A stretch of DNA of 64,000 bases, taken from positions 1-64,000 of the forward strand of contig NZ_CANMUW010000018.1 in the NCBI RefSeq assembly GCF_947501225.1. Reading direction: 5' to 3'. The DNA comes from an uncultured Shewanella sp. GTDB taxonomy: Bacteria > Pseudomonadota > Gammaproteobacteria > Enterobacterales > Shewanellaceae. Every line of letters starts with the position of its first letter. The first letter of the stretch is position 1. Below the pieces are notes generated by a model. The model was not told the DNA's origin, did no database searches, and saw only the letters and a program-made list of their open reading frames with translations. The position numbers and the translations under genes are program-made. Of the stretch, positions 26,598 through 35,985 are shown piece by piece.

Positions 26598-26614
26598 AGC
26601 ACATTTTTTGTGCT
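26598..26614 (+). promoter_or_regulatory. Leader hairpin in deaD 5' UTR
   Basis: AGCACA-TTTTT-TGTGCT, 25 bases before the deaD start, in a roughly 100-base leader. Long structured leaders are usual for cold-shock helicase mRNAs; a control role here is inferred. Confidence 0.4.
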
Positions 26615-26638
26615 CGTAATTCCACAAGGCTACAACCC

Positions 26639-28453
26639 ATGTCATCCAGTGAAAAAACTTTCCGCGAACTCGGTCTTGCCGAGCCTTTGTTGCGTGCTCT
26701 TGACGAACTAGGCTACGAGAAGCCTACACCTATTCAGGCTGCCAGTATCGATCCTCTGATGGCCGATAAGGACATTTTAGGTCAGGCACAGACAGGTACA
26801 GGTAAAACGGGGGCCTTCGCACTGCCTCTGCTTAACAGCATAGATCCAACGACCAATGCGCCACAGATCCTGGTTCTTGCTCCAACCCGCGAACTAGCCG
26901 TTCAGGTTGCTGAGGCCTTTGCCAGCTACTCTAAATTTATGAAGGGTCTGCATGTACTGCCTATCTATGGTGGTCAAAGCATGCATCAACAACTCAACGC
27001 CCTAAGACGTGGCCCGCAGATCATCGTTGGTACACCGGGCCGTGTTATGGACCATATGCGCCGCGGTACACTTAAGCTTGCCACACTAAAAGCTATGGTA
27101 CTGGACGAAGCCGATGAGATGCTCAAGATGGGCTTCATCGATGATATCGAATGGATCCTAGAGCACACTCCACAGGAGCGTCAGCTGGCCCTCTTCTCTG
27201 CGACTATGCCAGAGCAAATCAAGCGTGTTGCCAACAAATATCTGGATAACCCGGTTCACGTTAAGATTGCCGCAACCCAAACAACAGTTGAAACCATCGA
27301 ACAGCGTTTCGTTCAAGTTTCACAGCACAACAAGCTGGAAGCACTTGTTCGTGTTTTAGAGGTTGAAAATACCGAAGGTATCATCATCTTCGTTCGAACC
27401 CGTAACAGCTGTGTTGAGTTAGCCGAGAAGTTAGAGGCACGCGGTTACGCCTCATCTCCGCTTCACGGTGACATGAACCAACAAGCGCGTGAGCGCGCCG
27501 TTGAACAACTAAAACGCGGCAAGTTAGATATCCTGATCGCTACCGACGTCGCCGCTCGTGGTCTCGATGTTGAGCGTATCGGACACGTTGTTAACTACGA
27601 TATCCCATATGACACCGAAGCTTACGTTCACCGTATCGGCCGTACGGGTCGTGCGGGTCGTACCGGTATGGCGATCCTTTTCGTTACACACAGAGAGATG
27701 CGTATGCTACGCACCATCGAGCGTGCAACCAAGAGCCGTATCTCGCCGATGAATGTCCCCAGCCCGGAGACGGTAACAGAGCGTCGTCTCTCTCGCTTAG
27801 GTGAGCAGGTTGCCGATATCATCAGCAAAGACTCACTGGACTTCATGAAAGGTGCCGTAGCTCAACTTTGTCAGCAGTTAGAAGTCGATACCGACATTCT
27901 TGCGGCGGCACTGCTACAGCAGGTTCAGAAAGAGCGTCCACTACAGTTGCCGGCCATCAACGAGCGTCAACGCGACAGCCGTGATGAGCGTAACTCTCGC
28001 GAGCGCGGTACACGCGGTGAGCGTGGCCGTCGTGATTCACGCCCGACCCCGGCTAACCTGGGTAAGGCCGATTCACTGAAAGATAACCCTGACGTTAAGA
28101 TGTGTCGCTATATTATAGATGTAGGTCGTGACAATGGCGTAGGTGTGGGTAACATCGTTGGTGCCGTTGCTAATGAAGCTAACATCGACAGCCGTTATAT
28201 CGGTCAGATCCAGCTGTTCGATCAGATCACCGCGATCGACCTGCCTGACGGAATGCCGAAAGATGTGCTGCAGCACCTTAAGAAGGTACGCGTCTGTGGC
28301 AGACCTCTGAATATCCGCGAAGCCGAGGGGGCTGAGCTTCCTTCCGGTGACAGCCGTCCGCCGCGCCGCCCGCGCAGAAGCTCCGGCGATCGTCGCCCGT
28401 CCGGTGAAAGAAGGTCACACCGTAAAGGCAATTCATCGAAAGATGGCGAGTAA
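26639..28453 (+). CDS. deaD: DEAD-box RNA helicase DeaD (CsdA)
   Basis: 604-residue ATP-dependent RNA helicase acting in cold-shock mRNA unwinding and 50S ribosome assembly. Q motif with TPIQAAS, Walker A AQTGTGKTGAF (about residue 50), DEAD box, SAT motif and HRIGRTGRAGRTG in the helicase core. A DbpA-type RNA-binding domain follows (DVGRDNGVGVGNIVGAVANE, about 495-560), then a basic Arg/Ser-rich tail. An Arg-rich linker lies around 435-470. Single gene with its own promoter, long leader and terminator. Confidence 0.96.
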   Translation: MSSSEKTFRELGLAEPLLRALDELGYEKPTPIQAASIDPLMADKDILGQAQTGTGKTGAFALPLLNSIDPTTNAPQILVLAPTRELAVQVAEAFASYSKFMKGLHVLPIYGGQSMHQQLNALRRGPQIIVGTPGRVMDHMRRGTLKLATLKAMVLDEADEMLKMGFIDDIEWILEHTPQERQLALFSATMPEQIKRVANKYLDNPVHVKIAATQTTVETIEQRFVQVSQHNKLEALVRVLEVENTEGIIIFVRTRNSCVELAEKLEARGYASSPLHGDMNQQARERAVEQLKRGKLDILIATDVAARGLDVERIGHVVNYDIPYDTEAYVHRIGRTGRAGRTGMAILFVTHREMRMLRTIERATKSRISPMNVPSPETVTERRLSRLGEQVADIISKDSLDFMKGAVAQLCQQLEVDTDILAAALLQQVQKERPLQLPAINERQRDSRDERNSRERGTRGERGRRDSRPTPANLGKADSLKDNPDVKMCRYIIDVGRDNGVGVGNIVGAVANEANIDSRYIGQIQLFDQITAIDLPDGMPKDVLQHLKKVRVCGRPLNIREAEGAELPSGDSRPPRRPRRSSGDRRPSGERRSHRKGNSSKDGE

Positions 28454-28500
28454 TTAATTGCCGCAACACCGAGCCTAACGATTAGCCCGGTGAGTAGAGA

Positions 28501-28527
28501 AAAAGGAGCCTGAGGCTCCTTTTTTTA
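28501..28527 (+). terminator. Terminator of deaD
   Basis: AAAGGAGCCT-G-AGGCTCCTTT followed by a T run, about 50 bases after the stop. Confidence 0.9.
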
Positions 28528-28772
28528 TGCCTGTCGATCAGCTTTATACCACTCAAGCCTGTCTGCTCTTCAGCAACAGACTGGTGTACACACAGATGGC
28601 ACACCTTTAACACACAGGAAAAACAGCTAAATAACAGCCAGCACCTGACCATAACAAACTGATAACCAGTACATTTTGTAACAGGAGCCGGATCACACTC
28701 CCTCCCGCCGAAGCGCGATCCTTCTTAACAAGATTAATAAAATCGCACCTCTTCCCTCTCAGGCTCACAACT
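28528..28772. other. Intergenic region before the alpha/beta-hydrolase-like gene
   Basis: 245 bases (319 counting the deaD trailer) with no frame of interest, no repeat related to the arrays seen elsewhere, and no promoter that I could assign confidently. Confidence 0.4.
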
Positions 28773-29729
28773 ATGCTGAAGTTTAATCAAGTCGTTCGTC
28801 AGCGTATCGGCAATATGATGATGCAATACCTGCTCATCGACACCTCTAAACCTGTCGTTGTTACCTTTGCACCGGGTTGTGAAGCCATTGATGAAAAAGC
28901 CTTGGATGAGAGCAAGCCCCTATGGGGGTTCAACCTACTTACTGAACATAAGATAAACACCATCTCATTTGTTCATATAGGGGAGAATAACTATTACCAG
29001 TGCCGTGACTTTGACGCCTTCATCGAAATGCTGGGAGCTGAGTTGAGCCGCTTTCCCCATAGAGTTGGCTATGGGGTGAGTCGTGGCGGGTTTGCAACCT
29101 CTCTCTATGCCGACCATTTAAGGCTGGATAGAGCCCTCCTTCTGATGCCCTTGAGCACATACGATAATAATATTGCTCCATGGGACCCAAAGGTGCAGCA
29201 AGCCACCAGAAACTCCTCTCTTGCAACAACAAACCGGGACGCCTCCATATGCACGACTCCACTCACAGTTGTTTATGATCCCCTATATAGACCAGACAGA
29301 TTACATATCGAGCGCTACTCCTGCGTCGTGTGTAGATTGAAACTTGCCGGGGTGGGTCACAGGATCCCCAGAGCGCTGCAGGATATGAAAATATTGAAGA
29401 AGCTGGTACTGGATTATATCGATAACAAGCTAGATACTCGCAGCTTTCCTGAACTGATTCGGGAGCGGAGAATGCTGTCTTACTACTACCGAAACCTGCT
29501 CAGTAACCCGACACAAAAATTAACCGCGAAACGCAGGTTCATTCTCTATTCTCATAGATTACGAGTACAACTGGCAAATATGGAGGGTGAGCCCGAAAGA
29601 GTTGCACGCCGGATGAAGCAGAGCCTGTACAAACGAAAGTACCTATTTGAGTGCTGCCACAATCAACTACAGCAGGTTATCGCAGAGAGGCAGTTACTCC
29701 TCTCCGCGGCGATGGTGTTTTGTTTATGA
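28773..29729 (+). CDS. Alpha/beta-hydrolase-like protein of unknown function
   Basis: 318 residues, no signal peptide. A first beta strand VVVTFAPGCEAID is followed, near residue 108, by GYGVSRGGFATSLYADHL, which fits the nucleophile elbow G-x-S-x-G of alpha/beta hydrolases, and then LLLMPLSTYD. The C-terminal 100 residues are strongly basic and rich in Arg and Tyr. This arrangement resembles small hydrolases found near polysaccharide or accessory loci, but none of those genes is adjacent here. No ribosome binding site is obvious. Function unknown. Confidence 0.6.
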   Translation: MLKFNQVVRQRIGNMMMQYLLIDTSKPVVVTFAPGCEAIDEKALDESKPLWGFNLLTEHKINTISFVHIGENNYYQCRDFDAFIEMLGAELSRFPHRVGYGVSRGGFATSLYADHLRLDRALLLMPLSTYDNNIAPWDPKVQQATRNSSLATTNRDASICTTPLTVVYDPLYRPDRLHIERYSCVVCRLKLAGVGHRIPRALQDMKILKKLVLDYIDNKLDTRSFPELIRERRMLSYYYRNLLSNPTQKLTAKRRFILYSHRLRVQLANMEGEPERVARRMKQSLYKRKYLFECCHNQLQQVIAERQLLLSAAMVFCL

Positions 29730-29796
29730 GAACTCTGGTTAAGAGTAAAAGACATAGTTGCAGCCCAACAGGAGACGCACCGGTGTCAATTACACT

Positions 29797-30339
29797 CTAC
29801 TTACCACTGAATTGCTCTTCGTGTAGCCAGGCTGCGTGTTTAGGGGCTTTCTTGGTTCTTGACCACTCTTCCAACATGGCGGGCCCTACCTTCTTCAGCT
29901 CGGCAAACTGACCCGGAGTCCCTGTCACACAGGTCAGCTCCAGTCGATGACCACTGGGATCGAAGAAGTAGATAGACTCTATGATGCCATGCTTGGTAAT
30001 ACCGAGAACGTCGACCCCCTTCGCCTCAAGCTCCGCCTTCGCCTCTACCAGGGCATCACGATCTTTGACTCTGAATGCGATATGTTGCACCCATTCAGGT
30101 GTATTTCTGTCACGATCCATCTTTGGAGAGTTAGGCAGTTCAAAGAAGGCTAAAATATTGCCGTTACCCGCGTCCAGAAACAGGTGCATATAGGGGTCAG
30201 GCTCTTGTGTTGAAGGCACTTTATCTTCGGCAATGGCAACCAGGAACTCCATGTTGAGTTTATCTTTGTAGAACTCGACCGTCTCTTTTGCATCGTTACA
30301 GCGATAAGCCACATGATGTATCTGCTCAATATTAATCAT
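29797..30339 (-). CDS. VOC-family (glyoxalase/dioxygenase fold) protein
   Basis: 180-residue protein of the vicinal oxygen chelate superfamily with two beta-alpha-beta-beta-beta modules. Likely metal ligands are the His of IHHVAYRC near residue 8, the His of WVQHIAFRV near 85 and the Glu of GHRLELTC near 138. Families of this length include glyoxalase-like lyases and extradiol dioxygenases; the substrate is not apparent. Divergent from a MarR regulator, with an 18-bp palindrome 24 bases before its start codon, so probably repressed by that MarR protein and induced by a small molecule. Confidence 0.8.
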   Translation of the reverse strand: MINIEQIHHVAYRCNDAKETVEFYKDKLNMEFLVAIAEDKVPSTQEPDPYMHLFLDAGNGNILAFFELPNSPKMDRDRNTPEWVQHIAFRVKDRDALVEAKAELEAKGVDVLGITKHGIIESIYFFDPSGHRLELTCVTGTPGQFAELKKVGPAMLEEWSRTKKAPKHAAWLHEEQFSGK

Positions 30340-30362
30340 ACCGAATCCAACTCCAACAAATA

Positions 30363-30380
30363 TAGTAACAGGTGTTACTA
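30363..30380. promoter_or_regulatory. Probable MarR operator
   Basis: TAGTAACA-GG-TGTTACTA, perfect 8-bp arms, in the 190-base gap between the VOC and MarR genes, close to the VOC start. Size and symmetry match MarR operators; the pairing with this regulator is inferred from position. Confidence 0.6.
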
Positions 30381-30529
30381 ACTTTACTCCTGTTTATCCG
30401 ACAGGTCAATATATCCACAACTCAGGTCAGATTCAGAGTATCAAAATAAACCAGCGAGTCACATATCGTGCCAGCTTGAAGCTAATGGCATATACTCGAT
30501 AACCTAACTCATTACGGGGCAGACTTTTT

Positions 30530-31021
30530 ATGGCAGCAGACAAGCCTGAGGCGCGGCAGAGCCTGGATGTCAGTTTAGATATGGATAACTTTTTTCCCTA
30601 TCAGCTGACACAACTGCAATCGAGTGTGAGCGATAATATTGCCCAGATCTACACGGGTCACTTTGAACTCAGCCGCCATGAATGGCGAATCGTGGCCGTA
30701 CTCGGCACAGGGAAGGCACTATCGGCGAAATGCATCGGCGGCATGATAAATCTCGAGAAGATGCAAACCAGCCGCGCCATTGCCAAGATGATGGCTAAGC
30801 ATTTAATCACTAAGGTTGAAGACAGGAGTGATAAACGCTCCTCTCTGTTAAAGCTCACTCCCAAAGGGCTAAGTTTGCACCGGGAGCTGGCACCTATGGT
30901 GTTAGCAAGAGAGCAGGCCCTGTTATCCGCTCTCACCACTGAGGAGCGAGCTCAACTCAAGCAGATAATGGATAAGCTCTTCACCCAATCCAGGGCGATT
31001 CAGACACAAGACCCGGATTAA
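30530..31021 (+). CDS. MarR-family transcriptional regulator
   Basis: 163-residue winged-helix regulator. The DNA-binding part includes LSRHEWRIVAVLGTGKALSA (helix 2), the recognition region MINLEKMQTSRAIAKMMAKH and the wing KVEDRSDKRSSLLKLTPKG, all typical of MarR. It probably represses the divergent VOC gene and itself through the palindrome at 30363-30380. The effector is unknown. Its last codon overlaps the stop of the convergent membrane-protein gene by 4 bases. Confidence 0.88.
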   Translation: MAADKPEARQSLDVSLDMDNFFPYQLTQLQSSVSDNIAQIYTGHFELSRHEWRIVAVLGTGKALSAKCIGGMINLEKMQTSRAIAKMMAKHLITKVEDRSDKRSSLLKLTPKGLSLHRELAPMVLAREQALLSALTTEERAQLKQIMDKLFTQSRAIQTQDPD

Positions 31022-31428
31022 GTACCCGCAAGAAAAACTAAGGCATAGATACAGATAAGCAGGATGGCTGACACCAGACAACGCCTCCTAGACTCATGCC
31101 CGTCGGAGTTAAGCAGGCTTGGAAACAGTAGAAAATTGAATGGATTAAACAGATTCTGATAGCAAAAAACTGCAATACCGAATCTCCTGCCTCTCTTAAC
31201 CATCTGATAAAAGTAGTAACAGAATCGTCCGAAGAGAAAGGGAAGGCTAATAAACATCACAAGAGATATTGCCATCTCGATTCCGGACAGGTGGACATCT
31301 AACTGAAAAAGGTGGCTGACTCCCCCGGTTACGGAAACAACAAACCCAACGGTGACCAATGTTGAAAACAGCAGGAAGAGTAAACAGGAACTTATCAACT
31401 TATATAGATCGATACTGATATTACGCAT
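31018..31428 (-). CDS. Hypothetical inner-membrane protein
   Basis: 136 residues from the ATG at 31428, which has GAGG six bases upstream; a TTG at 31440 would add four residues. Four hydrophobic segments are visible (about 9-32, 47-70, 86-105, 117-135), with a basic loop KRGRRFG in the middle and a charged GHESRRR loop before the last helix. Convergent with and overlapping the marR gene by 4 bases. Family not recognised. Confidence 0.6.
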   Translation of the reverse strand: MRNISIDLYKLISSCLLFLLFSTLVTVGFVVSVTGGVSHLFQLDVHLSGIEMAISLVMFISLPFLFGRFCYYFYQMVKRGRRFGIAVFCYQNLFNPFNFLLFPSLLNSDGHESRRRCLVSAILLICIYALVFLAGT

Positions 31429-31584
31429 ACCGGGCCTCAAACTCTTCGAAAAAAAATCATCAATATCTTATCCGTAAGAGCGCTCCCTATTGTCCTGCTC
31501 CCCTAAATTTAGTACATCAAATTACTGATGATCTGAATTAATCGTAAATTAAGGTGTTTTCAGTAAGCCCATAAAGTGTCAGCC

Positions 31585-32715
31585 TCATGGCTGCCCGATA
31601 CCCAGCTCATCGGCCACATAACGAGCGATAGCAAGGCTGGCCGTGAGACCCGGTGACTCTATACCATACAAATTTACCAGCCCTTGAAGGCCATGTTCAG
31701 CCGCTCCCTGGATCTGAAAGTCTCTGAAACTATCTCCCGGTCCCTGTAATTTGGGACGGATACCGGAGTAAGCAGGCTCTAGCCTTTCCGGATCTATATT
31801 AGGAAAATAGCTTCTTATCGATTCAACAAAGCGGCTTTTAAGCGATGGAGAAACACGATAATCCGGCTCACTGCAAGAGGCTATATATTGAGTATCCGGG
31901 CCAAACTTCAATTGACCGCCCATATCGAGAGTCGCATGTATACCGAGTCCGGCACCGACCCTCTCGGGGACGGGATATACCAGACGATCGAATGGAGAAC
32001 TTCCACGGTAAGAGAAGTAGTGACCCCGGCACCAATAGAGCCCGGGGATTAGCCCTGCGGGCACTCCCTCTATCCGCCCGGCAACCTTTGTGCAATATAA
32101 ACCGGCACTGTTAATGAGATAGCGGCAATTCAAGGCCATGACCTCTCCATCGGCATCCAGAGTGACTTCGAATCCCCCCTGTTCAGCCTTGGCACGAATA
32201 AACGCTGTCCGCCTTGCCAGCACTGCCCCGTTTAGCTCCGCTTCAGCCAGCAGGCTGACCATATAGGCATGACTATCGATTATCCCGGTCGAGGGGGACA
32301 GTAGTGCGGCGCAGCCACGCAGCTGCGGTGAAAATCGCTGAAGTTGCCGCCCGGAAAGCCAGACAAGATCCTGGACTCCATTCATACCAGCCCTATGCTT
32401 CAGCTCTTCGAGATAGGTTTCCTGCTGCGGGTTTTGAGCCACAATTAATTTACCAACGGGCTTAAAGGGGATATTTCTCTGTCGGCAATACTCATACAGC
32501 CAATGCCTGCCAGAGACACACGTTGCTGCCTTCAAGCTTCCTGGAGGATAGTAGATCCCGGCATGGATCACTTCGCTGTTTCTGCTGCTGGTCTCCTCAC
32601 CGAATCCAGGGTTCTTGTCAATAACAAGGACACTGTTGAGGCTTTGGCTTAACCTTGCTGCTACAGCCAGCCCGACCACACCGGCCCCGACCACTATCGC
32701 ATCTACACTTTCCAT
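31585..32715 (-). CDS. FAD-dependent oxidoreductase, LhgO-like
   Basis: 376-residue FAD enzyme of the DAO/GlpO superfamily. The dinucleotide motif VVGAGVVGLAVAARLS is at the N-terminus, followed by the diagnostic SSRNSEVIHAGIYYPPGSLK of the L-2-hydroxyglutarate oxidase group, and GIRPKLQGPGD near the C-terminus. Probably oxidises L-2-hydroxyglutarate or a related 2-hydroxyacid and feeds electrons to quinone. No csiD/gab genes are next to it, so the exact substrate is uncertain. Stands alone; 348 AT-rich bases separate it from the next gene. Confidence 0.82.
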   Translation of the reverse strand: MESVDAIVVGAGVVGLAVAARLSQSLNSVLVIDKNPGFGEETSSRNSEVIHAGIYYPPGSLKAATCVSGRHWLYEYCRQRNIPFKPVGKLIVAQNPQQETYLEELKHRAGMNGVQDLVWLSGRQLQRFSPQLRGCAALLSPSTGIIDSHAYMVSLLAEAELNGAVLARRTAFIRAKAEQGGFEVTLDADGEVMALNCRYLINSAGLYCTKVAGRIEGVPAGLIPGLYWCRGHYFSYRGSSPFDRLVYPVPERVGAGLGIHATLDMGGQLKFGPDTQYIASCSEPDYRVSPSLKSRFVESIRSYFPNIDPERLEPAYSGIRPKLQGPGDSFRDFQIQGAAEHGLQGLVNLYGIESPGLTASLAIARYVADELGIGQP

Positions 32716-33063
32716 AAAAGCACCCGTAATTGGAGACTGAAACTAAAGATGATTGAGTATGCCAGGGAGCAGAATTCAGATATTAATACCCAACCGATAG
32801 TTCAACTAAAAGTTTGACAAAGCCGAGATAAATCTACGCCTGACAACATATCAACACACTAACTTAACTACAACTAACTAAACAATTTAAAACAAAGAGA
32901 TACAAAGAAAACACTGCTCCTGTAAATTGTCACTATTTGCTATATTTTCATGCTATTGTATTTTTTTAAACGACCAATTGATTCTTATTTTTTGCAGCTT
33001 TTCCAAACCTGTTCTACGTTTAAAGGGCGCTAAAATAATTAGAATAATTAACAGGAAGATATT
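32716..33063. other. AT-rich divergent promoter region
   Basis: 348 bases, strongly AT-rich between 32860 and 33050, between the leftward LhgO-like gene and a rightward small gene. AACAGGAAG is the ribosome binding site of the latter. I found no repeat element or convincing operator. Confidence 0.4.
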
Positions 33064-33471
33064 ATGCATAAGTTCAGTTTTGGCTGTTCGGTCGAACTTT
33101 TAACCAATAATATTGCTCAGGTAACGATCGAACCTAATGTAGAGGTCACACTCGAAATGTTGGGGGAATTTGATGAATATATGGCTAAAGTATTCAATCA
33201 CGACTTTGCCCTACTCATTAATAAACAAAATAATTACAGCTACGCCTATGAAACCCTGCTGTGTATGGGCTCTCAGGAGAATCTGAAAGCGACAGCTGTG
33301 GTCTATTATGATGACAATGACGCCAATCTCCCCCCACACTTCATGGAGATGCGCCAGGTTGATCGTCTCAACATTCAGCTATTCCCGGGAGCAAAAACCG
33401 GTACTAAGAAGGCACTGAACTGGCTCGAACATCAGCTATGCGCAGAAAAAAGAGTCGAGCTTTCATATTAA
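33064..33471 (+). CDS. Hypothetical STAS/SpoIIAA-like small protein
   Basis: 135 residues, cytoplasmic. The order of predicted strands and helices (VELLTNNIAQVTIEPNVEVT, DEYMAKVFNHDFALLINKQ, ENLKATAVVYYDD, then a C-terminal helix) resembles the STAS/SpoIIAA-like fold seen in many marine gammaproteobacterial proteins of this size. No catalytic motif. Good ribosome binding site. The resemblance is by fold pattern only. Confidence 0.55.
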   Translation: MHKFSFGCSVELLTNNIAQVTIEPNVEVTLEMLGEFDEYMAKVFNHDFALLINKQNNYSYAYETLLCMGSQENLKATAVVYYDDNDANLPPHFMEMRQVDRLNIQLFPGAKTGTKKALNWLEHQLCAEKRVELSY

Positions 33472-33741
33472 AAAAACATAACCGAATAGAGTCAACTCTA
33501 CTATCGAGCATGCACTCCGAGACAACCGGGAGCGGAGAGTGATATTCAGTTACCGTGCAATTATGCGCTTGTATGCCTCCCGGCATTTGCCCCTTTATCT
33601 TTCCCGCTCTTCAAGACTAACGCCAGTTAGAGAGAGCGACTGACCATTAAGCTCCATTGCGGGCAGGCTCCAAAACCCCTCCTCAATTTTTCAGTCAGAT
33701 AAGTAATATTTGTAATAATTAGCAATACCTGATGCACATAG

Positions 33742-34593
33742 ATGTCTAAATTTTATACTTTCAAGGATAAGAAAGTGAACAAGATAATTTCAGGAATTAT
33801 TTTTATAGCCGTCAACCTCCTCGCCATAACAACTACGGCCGCCAACCAACTGGAACCCTGTGCTACTGCCGAGTGCCAGGAATACTTCAAAGCCTACAAA
33901 ATATTGACTAAAAGAGGGCACTCAGAAGCTATGGCTACACTCGCGGAGCTATACTATGCAGGTTACGGGACGACTAAGGATAATGAACAAGCACTTAAGT
34001 GGTTTCGTCGTTCGGCTAAATTCGGCATCGTCTCGGCTCAATATAAAGCGGGTGTACTCTACCTTCAGAATTCAGACTTTCAGGATATAGACAGGGGAGT
34101 AAGCCTGCTTAAAAGGGCAACTAAGGCCGACTTTTCACCGGCATCACTGGTGCTTGGAAAGCTCTATTTGGGGGGCCACCTGGTAGAGCGAGACTATGAA
34201 GAGGCTGATATCTGGTTATCGCAGGCATACCAGTTAAATAATCCGGAAATACTCTCTATCATAGATGAGTTAAAGGGCACCTCGGAGCTCTCAAATTTAC
34301 CAGCTCTTTCCGCTCTCACTAAGTCTGAACATAATCAGCTTGCGCCAGCATTTTCCTCCCCTACCGGTGAGATGGAGACCATAGTGGTCACGGCGCCAGA
34401 TTATACTGCATATTTTGATGATGAAATCGCACGTCTGAACTCGTCCATCCCCGATACATCCAGTGGGACAGGCTCAAAGATTCGGGGGAAAACCTGTGCA
34501 GTCCTGTGGGGATGTAGCACTGAAACTGATCCTGAACGAATCAGAGACTTTTTACTCTCCGACTGGGGTAACGCAGCTATACAATTCAGGTAA
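33742..34593 (+). CDS. Sel1-repeat periplasmic protein
   Basis: 283 residues with a signal peptide (hydrophobic residues 15-33, probable cleavage after TTTAA). Tandem Sel1/TPR-like repeats span about residues 55-175, for example SEAMATLAELYYAGYGTTKD followed by ALKWFRRSAKFG, then ASLVLGKLYLGGHLVERDYE. The C-terminal third (MTG-EMETIVVTAPDY onward) is unrelated and contains a Cys pair in CAVLWGC. Sel1 proteins are protein-interaction scaffolds; partner unknown. Weak ribosome binding site. Confidence 0.72.
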   Translation: MSKFYTFKDKKVNKIISGIIFIAVNLLAITTTAANQLEPCATAECQEYFKAYKILTKRGHSEAMATLAELYYAGYGTTKDNEQALKWFRRSAKFGIVSAQYKAGVLYLQNSDFQDIDRGVSLLKRATKADFSPASLVLGKLYLGGHLVERDYEEADIWLSQAYQLNNPEILSIIDELKGTSELSNLPALSALTKSEHNQLAPAFSSPTGEMETIVVTAPDYTAYFDDEIARLNSSIPDTSSGTGSKIRGKTCAVLWGCSTETDPERIRDFLLSDWGNAAIQFR

Positions 34594-34652
34594 TACCTGC
34601 GGTAAAATTGACAAAGAATCATCTGGGTAGCTGTGATATCAAAGAGTCAGTA

Positions 34653-35483
34653 TCACTTTAAAAGCCCTATGATAACGGTTCGACTCTGCTCATCGGCAGT
34701 GATAATCTCCTCCTGAGAGTCAGAGTCGGCATAGTCTGAAAAGGCCTGGATCATGGTAGGAGTAAATTGAGTTCTGTGACTTGCCATCGCCTCCACTCTC
34801 AAACTCCTATACTCAGAGACATCGACCCTAATAGTGACTGCAGCGTCCTCCATCGGCATGGCGACCTCGTAATCAAGGTCAAATTTATTGGCCGACATTG
34901 CTAAGCTTCCCGCTCTGGAATAAGAGACTCCGAAGTAACCGGCTAGTTGATTAAAATGGGCTGAGACTATCTGATTCAGAGTTTTATGATCTTGATTATC
35001 CGTTATCCCCCCCTCTGTAAATGTGATAACTGCGACAGGCTTTTCACGCTCAACCAAACTGGTCAGTCGTTCGACAACCTCTTGAGGATATTGATTGAGT
35101 TCACCATCGGGGAAACGTAGAAACTGCGGCTTCTCAAGGCCTAATATATGGGAGGCGGCCATAGCCTCCAGCTCTCTGACCCCGGCTAACTCAGCCCCTG
35201 ATAACCCTTGCCCTGAGTGGTCGCTACCGGCCTCTCCTGAGGTGGCGTATACCGGAAAGACGCTTACCCCATGACGGGCAAATTTCGCTAAGGTACCCGA
35301 GATCCAGGTCTCATCATCCGGATGAGCAAACAGCGCTATAACAGAGGGCTGAACTGCCGCATCCCCTATCGGCTCCATACTATGGCTTCCACCGTATTGT
35401 ATTCCCCCTCTCTCGAACTGGCAGCCGGCTAGGGTTAAAAGAAGAGTGAGAAGTATCAGAGTCGAGTAACGCCCTTCGCCCAT
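34653..35483 (-). CDS. PIG-L family deacetylase lipoprotein
   Basis: About 276 residues from the ATG at 35483, chosen because GAGGGAAC precedes it and it yields a lipoprotein signal ending in LTLAGC; a longer frame to 35561 lacks both. The zinc motif AHPDDETW near residue 54 and the distal HKTLNQIVSAH region are those of LmbE/PIG-L N-acetylglucosamine deacetylases. As a lipoprotein it would act at the cell envelope on an acetylated sugar. Substrate unknown; neighbours give no pathway clue. Confidence 0.82.
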   Translation of the reverse strand: MGEGRYSTLILLTLLLTLAGCQFERGGIQYGGSHSMEPIGDAAVQPSVIALFAHPDDETWISGTLAKFARHGVSVFPVYATSGEAGSDHSGQGLSGAELAGVRELEAMAASHILGLEKPQFLRFPDGELNQYPQEVVERLTSLVEREKPVAVITFTEGGITDNQDHKTLNQIVSAHFNQLAGYFGVSYSRAGSLAMSANKFDLDYEVAMPMEDAAVTIRVDVSEYRSLRVEAMASHRTQFTPTMIQAFSDYADSDSQEEIITADEQSRTVIIGLLK

Positions 35484-35658
35484 AGTTCCCTCACTTTCAT
35501 CGGGTAAACAGTATACAAGCATGCCTGTCCAAGCATAGTTAACATCGGGGCAATAAACCAAACAGCAATCACTCCCCCTATCCCGGAGGAGGTTCTTATC
35601 ACGGGTATATGAAGTGAAAAATGAACTCTCTACTGAGTGAGACCAAAGCCAGGCTTTG

Positions 35659-35886
35659 TCAATCCAGCCTCTTTAGCCCCAATTCAGCCTCCTCTTTTAA
35701 CTTAGCGACACAGCTTTGACAGATACATGCCTTGGGCTCCAAAGCCTCTCCCTTAACCGCCTCTTTTGCAGGAAAGCTGGTGTGGTTGCACCAGCAAGCT
35801 TCGAGCTCCTTTCCCAGAGTGACAGCGCAGGAGTTTTGCCCCAAACAGAGGGGACAGATTTGAGCTTGTTTTTGTTTATGAGTCAT
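35659..35886 (-). CDS. Cysteine-rich CWC-family protein
   Basis: 75 residues with CPLCLGQNSC, the diagnostic ACWC and CICQSC, the pattern of the small CWC family; the spaced Cys pairs probably bind zinc. Function of the family is unknown. Located between two envelope lipoprotein genes but too small and soluble to be secreted by itself. Confidence 0.75.
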   Translation of the reverse strand: MTHKQKQAQICPLCLGQNSCAVTLGKELEACWCNHTSFPAKEAVKGEALEPKACICQSCVAKLKEEAELGLKRLD

Positions 35887-35985
35887 AACTACGCATATCC
35901 CGGGTCATTTGCTCAAACTCCGCCAAAAGAATAATCCCAACCTTGTTGAGTTTAGCATTTCATTGCTTGAGGGTTAGATAACAAG

